Below are positions 60,314 to 64,000 of a stretch of 64,000 bases of DNA, piece after piece; position 1 is the stretch's first letter, and each line of letters opens with the position of its first letter. Source of the stretch: Chthoniobacterales bacterium (lineage in GTDB: Bacteria; Verrucomicrobiota; Verrucomicrobiia; Chthoniobacterales; UBA10450); contig DATENU010000002.1 of the NCBI GenBank assembly GCA_035274845.1, positions 120,105 through 184,104 on the forward strand, in the 5' to 3' direction. Below the pieces are notes generated by a model. The model did not search any database, was not told the origin of the DNA, and saw only the letters and a program-made list of their open reading frames with translations. Position numbers and translations under genes: made by a program.

Positions 60314-62740
60314 ATGAGCGTAATCGAGATATCGCGAAGACTGTGGAACGAACTCATCGTTGCAGACGCTGAAGACTCCATAAGTGCGGCGCTACATTTC
60401 CACGAGCAAGCTGTGACATGGCGGCCTCTTGGCGATAACGAAAGCAATTTTGGAATAATCGAAAACCAGCAATCATCTCCGATTGCGGCCTTGATTGAGA
60501 AGATCACCAATTCCATCGATGCGATCCTGCTTAAGCGCTGTCTCGAAGCTGGCCTCGATCCAAAGTTGCCAGATGCGCCGGCCACGATGTCAGAAGCAAT
60601 CGAGTCCTTTTTCGGCACTGCCTCCAAAGGCTGGCATCTAGCGCCGAACCGCCGCGCGCAGGCAGAGTCTATTCAAATTGTGGCGAGTGGTTCAACGAAG
60701 GCGCCATGCTTGCTGATCTACGATGATGGCGAAGGGCAGCATCCCGACGCGTTCGAAACCACATTCCTTTCGCTTCTACGCGGAAACAAGAATGAGATTC
60801 CGTTTGTTCAGGGCAAATACAACATGGGTGGAACGGGTGCGATCGTCTTTTGCGGCAAGCATCGGTATCACCTCGTTGGTTCGAGACGCTTCGATAAGAG
60901 CGGTGATTTCGGGTTCACTCTCATTCGCAAGCACCCTCTGACAGAGGACGAGGCAAAGACCAAGAAGAATACTTGGTACGAATACTTGAAGATCGACGAC
61001 CAGATTCCGCGGTTTCCAATCGCTGATTTGGATCTCGGATTGGCCAACCGGACGTTTGAGACCGGCACCGTGATCAAGCTCTACGAATACGACCTGCCGG
61101 CGGGCACGCGCGGCGCGCTTCCACAAGAGCCGCGTCGGGCCATCGATCAATTCCTGTTCGAGCCGGCTCTTCCGATCTACCTCGTCGACACGCCAGAGCG
61201 CTATCCGCGCAACAAAGTCCTGCAAATTGATTGTTTCGGGCTCAAGAACCGACTGGAGCGCGAGGAGAACAAATATGTCGAGACGAAGTTCTCGATTGAT
61301 GAAACCGATCACGATATCGGGCGGATGAAGATCACCTGTTACGTCTTTCGAGCTAAGGTGGAAGACCGTTCGGTCAAGGAAACGAGGGACATCGTTCAGA
61401 CCGAGTTTTTTCACGACAGCATGACGGTGCTGTTCAGCCTCAATGGTCAAGTGCATGGCCACTTCAGACCAGAATTCATCACGCGAACTCTGAAGATGCC
61501 TCTGCTCAAGAATCACCTTCTGATTCACGTCGATTGCACCGGGTTGAGCTACGATTTCCGGAGCGAATTATTCATGGCCTCGCGCGACCGCTTGAAGTCG
61601 GGCGACGACACGGCGGAATTGCGTAGACGCGTCGCTTCCGCTCTGCAGAAGAGCGAACTCGCAGAAATCTACAAGCGAAGGCAGAACGCGATCTCGGTCG
61701 AGGGAGGCGACGCGAAGGATCTGCTGAAAGCTTTCTCGAAGGACCTGCCCTTTAACAAAGACCTGATGCGCCTGCTCAATCAGACGTTCAAGATCGAGCA
61801 GCACGACAGTACGAAAAGGGAGCGAGAGAAGCCGGAGGTGCGGAAGCCGGTCAAAACGAAGGAACCCTTCGAGGCGAAACGCTATCCATCGTTCTTTCGG
61901 CTGAAGAGCGGGAAAGGCGAGCCGTTTATCCACATCCCTTCGGGAGACGACAAAACCGTCCGGTTCGCTACCGACGTAGAGGATAACTACTTCGATCGGT
62001 CGGAAGATCCGGGCGAATTGAAAGTTTCGGTCCTGCAATTCCGCCGAAATGAGCAAGGCGGCGGCAACGCGCAAGGACCAGTGACGGAGCCGGACAAGCT
62101 TCTCGACATCCGAAAATCGAGCCCAAAAGACGGTACGATTCGGATCGGCCTGCACACGACCGAAGAATTGAAGGTTGGAGACGAAGTCGAAATTCAAGCC
62201 CGGCTCGGAGGGCCGGAGGATCTGGAAGCCCGATTTTGGCTAAAAGTGGTCGAGCCACTGGCAAAGCCCAAAGAGACAAAGAAGGAAGAAGATAAGGAAG
62301 AGCCTCCGGGTCTCCCCGATTACGTTCTGGTCTACAAAGAGACCCGTGCCGACAACCCTGGCGTCATGACGTGGGAGAGACTCGGCGAGAGTAGTGTGGT
62401 GATGGATTATGAGGTCGTGATGCACCCGATGCTCAACGGCGAGGGGAATCTGGAGCGCATCTTCATCAATATGGACAGTCGTCCGCTTCGGAATCATTTC
62501 AGCAAGCAGACAGGCCTCAGCGTCGAAAGCAAAGAACTCGCTGAGAAGAAATATATCAGCTCGGTTTATTTCCACACCATCTTCCTCTTCAGTATCACGA
62601 AGAGCCGAAAATACGAACTCAAGCAGTCGGATAAAGACGTCGATGTTGGCGAATATCTAAAAGACGTTTTCAGCAGCTACTATGCGGATTTTCTTCTGAA
62701 CTTCGGAAGCGAACAACTGATGGCGTCGCTCGCCGATTAG
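60314..62740 (+). CDS. GHKL (Bergerat-fold) ATPase, large defence-type
   Basis: 808 residues from the ATG at 60314. N-box: ALIEKITNSIDAILL (Glu62, Asn66). G1: LLIYDDGEGQ (Asp137, Gly139, Gly141). G2/lid: YNMGGTGAIVF (Gly172-Gly175). These are the Hsp90/MutL/MORC ATP-binding motifs. After about residue 450 there is a charged linker, then beta-rich modules (DEVEIQARLGGPED and later strands) and no known nuclease. A MORC-like clamp or motor activity on DNA is possible. It is the last gene in the run, 20 bp after the DGQHR gene. Confidence 0.78.
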   Translation: MSVIEISRRLWNELIVADAEDSISAALHFHEQAVTWRPLGDNESNFGIIENQQSSPIAALIEKITNSIDAILLKRCLEAGLDPKLPDAPATMSEAIESFFGTASKGWHLAPNRRAQAESIQIVASGSTKAPCLLIYDDGEGQHPDAFETTFLSLLRGNKNEIPFVQGKYNMGGTGAIVFCGKHRYHLVGSRRFDKSGDFGFTLIRKHPLTEDEAKTKKNTWYEYLKIDDQIPRFPIADLDLGLANRTFETGTVIKLYEYDLPAGTRGALPQEPRRAIDQFLFEPALPIYLVDTPERYPRNKVLQIDCFGLKNRLEREENKYVETKFSIDETDHDIGRMKITCYVFRAKVEDRSVKETRDIVQTEFFHDSMTVLFSLNGQVHGHFRPEFITRTLKMPLLKNHLLIHVDCTGLSYDFRSELFMASRDRLKSGDDTAELRRRVASALQKSELAEIYKRRQNAISVEGGDAKDLLKAFSKDLPFNKDLMRLLNQTFKIEQHDSTKREREKPEVRKPVKTKEPFEAKRYPSFFRLKSGKGEPFIHIPSGDDKTVRFATDVEDNYFDRSEDPGELKVSVLQFRRNEQGGGNAQGPVTEPDKLLDIRKSSPKDGTIRIGLHTTEELKVGDEVEIQARLGGPEDLEARFWLKVVEPLAKPKETKKEEDKEEPPGLPDYVLVYKETRADNPGVMTWERLGESSVVMDYEVVMHPMLNGEGNLERIFINMDSRPLRNHFSKQTGLSVESKELAEKKYISSVYFHTIFLFSITKSRKYELKQSDKDVDVGEYLKDVFSSYYADFLLNFGSEQLMASLAD

Positions 62741-62901
62741 ATCAGGATCGATTCGATCGGCTCATCTCAAATGCGGCGGGTAGCGGTCTTGTTTTGTATC
62801 CCTTCATCCCGAAGCTGGCGCGCACTTGTCGGCAAGGAGATTCCATCATCGACGTTGGATGAGGAAACACCTGACTTGAGTACCCGTTTGCTCGTACAAC
62901 C

Positions 62902-63999
62902 TCACCGCCGGGAATCGCGCAGCACCATTTGATAAACGCGGCTCAAATCCGTTTTCGTCAGGCGCGTCAATGATGTGAACGGCCTCTTCATATTCAAACG
63001 GTCAGAGAGCTCGGGATAGTAAGTCTCGTTTCTTTTCCCCATGCTGTTCATCGCCGCTTTGATCGCTCTAATCCGCGAGGTGCGCCACTCATCGGGAGCT
63101 TTTGTCTTGTATCCGCTTGTCTGAATTGCTTTCTGCTGCCGATGCCATGCTTCGACAGCGTCCATGTCGGCGGAAAGCAGTGCGTCGCGTTTCGGCACCT
63201 TGAACCGCTTCAAGAGCCGTCCGCCCCATTCGCCGTAGGCTTCCTTTCGGGACTTGCCCATCGTGCCTTCGGCTAGCTCTTTGATCCATTCGCCAATTTG
63301 ATGCTCTTCCGCAGGAGTGATGCTGCCAGGACGCCGCTCCAGGACTGTTTTGATGACGGGCGGTCGTTGATACTGATGAACCTCATTCCCATCACCAGCG
63401 ATCTGAATGTTTCCACTTCCGCGGGCGCTTTGATGAACTGAGGCGTCGGCTGGTTTTCGGCGCGCACGGCCTTTTCGTCCGAGTGGAAAGTCATTTAGCA
63501 TGAGCGCGAGGTGGTTCGCGAAGTCATCGCGGAACCGGCTTCGTGATTGAAATGTCCAACACGATCTGTGGGTTCTGAGTTGCTCGCGAAAGGCGGACAA
63601 TCCCTTTACTTGGTCGACCGACGCGCCCGCGGGTAACGGCTCAAGATCAGAGAAGTAGATCATCACCTTTTTCCCAGCGGCGATAGCCCGTTGGATTTCT
63701 TCGACCGTGCCGGATTCTGCGCTCATCGTGGGAGTGCCGATTCGGGACCAGAAGATCGCGACCAGAATATCAGTTGAATCGATCAACTGCTTGTTTATTG
63801 CGCCTTGTCCAGTTTCCTGCGCGTCTGGGTAGCTGTCAGTCGACCAGTGCTGGTGTTTTACCCAAAACCCGCGTTGCTCGCCGTGTTGGCAATTCCAATC
63901 ATTGATCGCCTCCGCTGCCAGCGCCATTTCTTTGGCAACGTCGGTCGGGCCGCACAAGGTCAGCTTGATCAGTTCAACACTGGAAGTGACTCCGCTCAT
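62902..63999 (-). CDS. DUF4062-like protein with phage-type C-terminal domain
   Basis: 365 residues, complete at the window edge (ATG at 63999). The N-terminal domain (residues 8-125) contains IKLTLCGPTDVAKEM, DILVAIFWSRIGTPT and SGTVEEIQRAIAAGKKVMIY, matching DUF4062/TIR-like Rossmann folds; Glu100/Glu101 sit where TIR-like NAD-processing enzymes have acidic residues. A linker with GSGNIQIAGDGNEVHQYQ follows, then a helical C-terminal domain resembling phage ORF6C-type modules. It converges on the phosphorothioation block. It may be an NAD-depleting defence effector, by inference. The 160 bp gap to the GHKL gene holds no gene. Confidence 0.6.
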   Translation of the reverse strand: MSGVTSSVELIKLTLCGPTDVAKEMALAAEAINDWNCQHGEQRGFWVKHQHWSTDSYPDAQETGQGAINKQLIDSTDILVAIFWSRIGTPTMSAESGTVEEIQRAIAAGKKVMIYFSDLEPLPAGASVDQVKGLSAFREQLRTHRSCWTFQSRSRFRDDFANHLALMLNDFPLGRKGRARRKPADASVHQSARGSGNIQIAGDGNEVHQYQRPPVIKTVLERRPGSITPAEEHQIGEWIKELAEGTMGKSRKEAYGEWGGRLLKRFKVPKRDALLSADMDAVEAWHRQQKAIQTSGYKTKAPDEWRTSRIRAIKAAMNSMGKRNETYYPELSDRLNMKRPFTSLTRLTKTDLSRVYQMVLRDSRR

Positions 64000-64000
64000 T

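Larger units (their letters stand above)
22711..64000. mobile_element. Probable integrated conjugative element or island (left part)
   Basis: The boundary at the tRNA-Val 3' end, followed by an Xre regulator, a DciA-like replication helper, a nearly complete VirB-type secretion operon, metal-efflux cargo and defence cargo, is the usual make-up of an integrated conjugative element. No direct repeat of the tRNA 3' end, integrase, relaxase, VirD4 or VirB11 is seen in the window. The right end therefore lies outside, or the element is decayed. The left border is inferred from gene content only. Confidence 0.6.

Noticed and set aside
53168..62740. BREX or DISARM locus
   Set aside because: BREX has a PglZ phosphatase and DNA methylase, DISARM a methylase and helicase pair; none is present, whereas DUF4007 plus PAPS-reductase fits Ssp.

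Overview
The window is high-GC DNA that looks like a soil Verrucomicrobiota chromosome (Chthoniobacterales-like). This rests on an ADOP-type ABC permease, secreted helical-repeat proteins, composite REP-type palindromes, a DUF2891 protein and a large multihaem cytochrome. The assignment is by gene style only; there is no rRNA here to confirm it.

Bases 1 to about 22,700 read as ordinary chromosome: the 3' end of a PhzF-family gene, an ADOP permease, two paralogous secreted helical-repeat proteins, a YdeI-like protein, a DyP-type peroxidase with a small partner, a GGDEF-like plus membrane-protein pair, a six-haem cytochrome c with a nonsense-mutated 3' duplicate beside it, a cupin, DUF2891, an MBL hydrolase, a VOC protein, class II fumarase, a methyltransferase, an HTH-receiver fusion and a frameshifted WD40 gene. 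The block ends at a tRNA-Val(GAC) gene.

From the tRNA to the right edge the content is that of an integrated conjugative element or a similar genomic island. It carries an Xre regulator, small accessory genes, a winged-helix/DciA-like replication helper, and a type IV secretion operon on the minus strand (VirB2, B3, B4, then a VirB5-like protein, B6, B8, B9, B10 and lipoproteins). That operon is split by an oppositely oriented 1,413-residue NACHT-type ATPase with a C-terminal PD-(D/E)XK nuclease-like segment. No integrase, relaxase, VirD4 or VirB11 is visible, so the element must continue past the window or be incomplete.

From 41.7 to 52.9 kb is cargo: a ClpB-D2-like AAA+ ATPase, two unrecognised genes, a MerC fusion, and a Cus-type copper/silver efflux operon (Cys-rich leader, CusC, CusB, CusA, MauE-like, alpha/beta hydrolase). 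Four copies of a 150-180 bp structured repeat with two imperfect hairpins sit at the joints between cargo blocks.

The last block (53.2-62.7 kb) is the most notable. An SspBCD-like DNA phosphorothioation module (DUF4007 protein, large P-loop ATPase, PAPS-reductase-like protein) is followed in the same tight run by a GIY-YIG nuclease, a DGQHR (DndB-like) protein and an 810-residue-class GHKL ATPase. No SspA, SspE or DndFGH-like gene is present. I infer that the three extra genes form a different restriction or effector arm. A DUF4062-like protein faces the module from the right edge.
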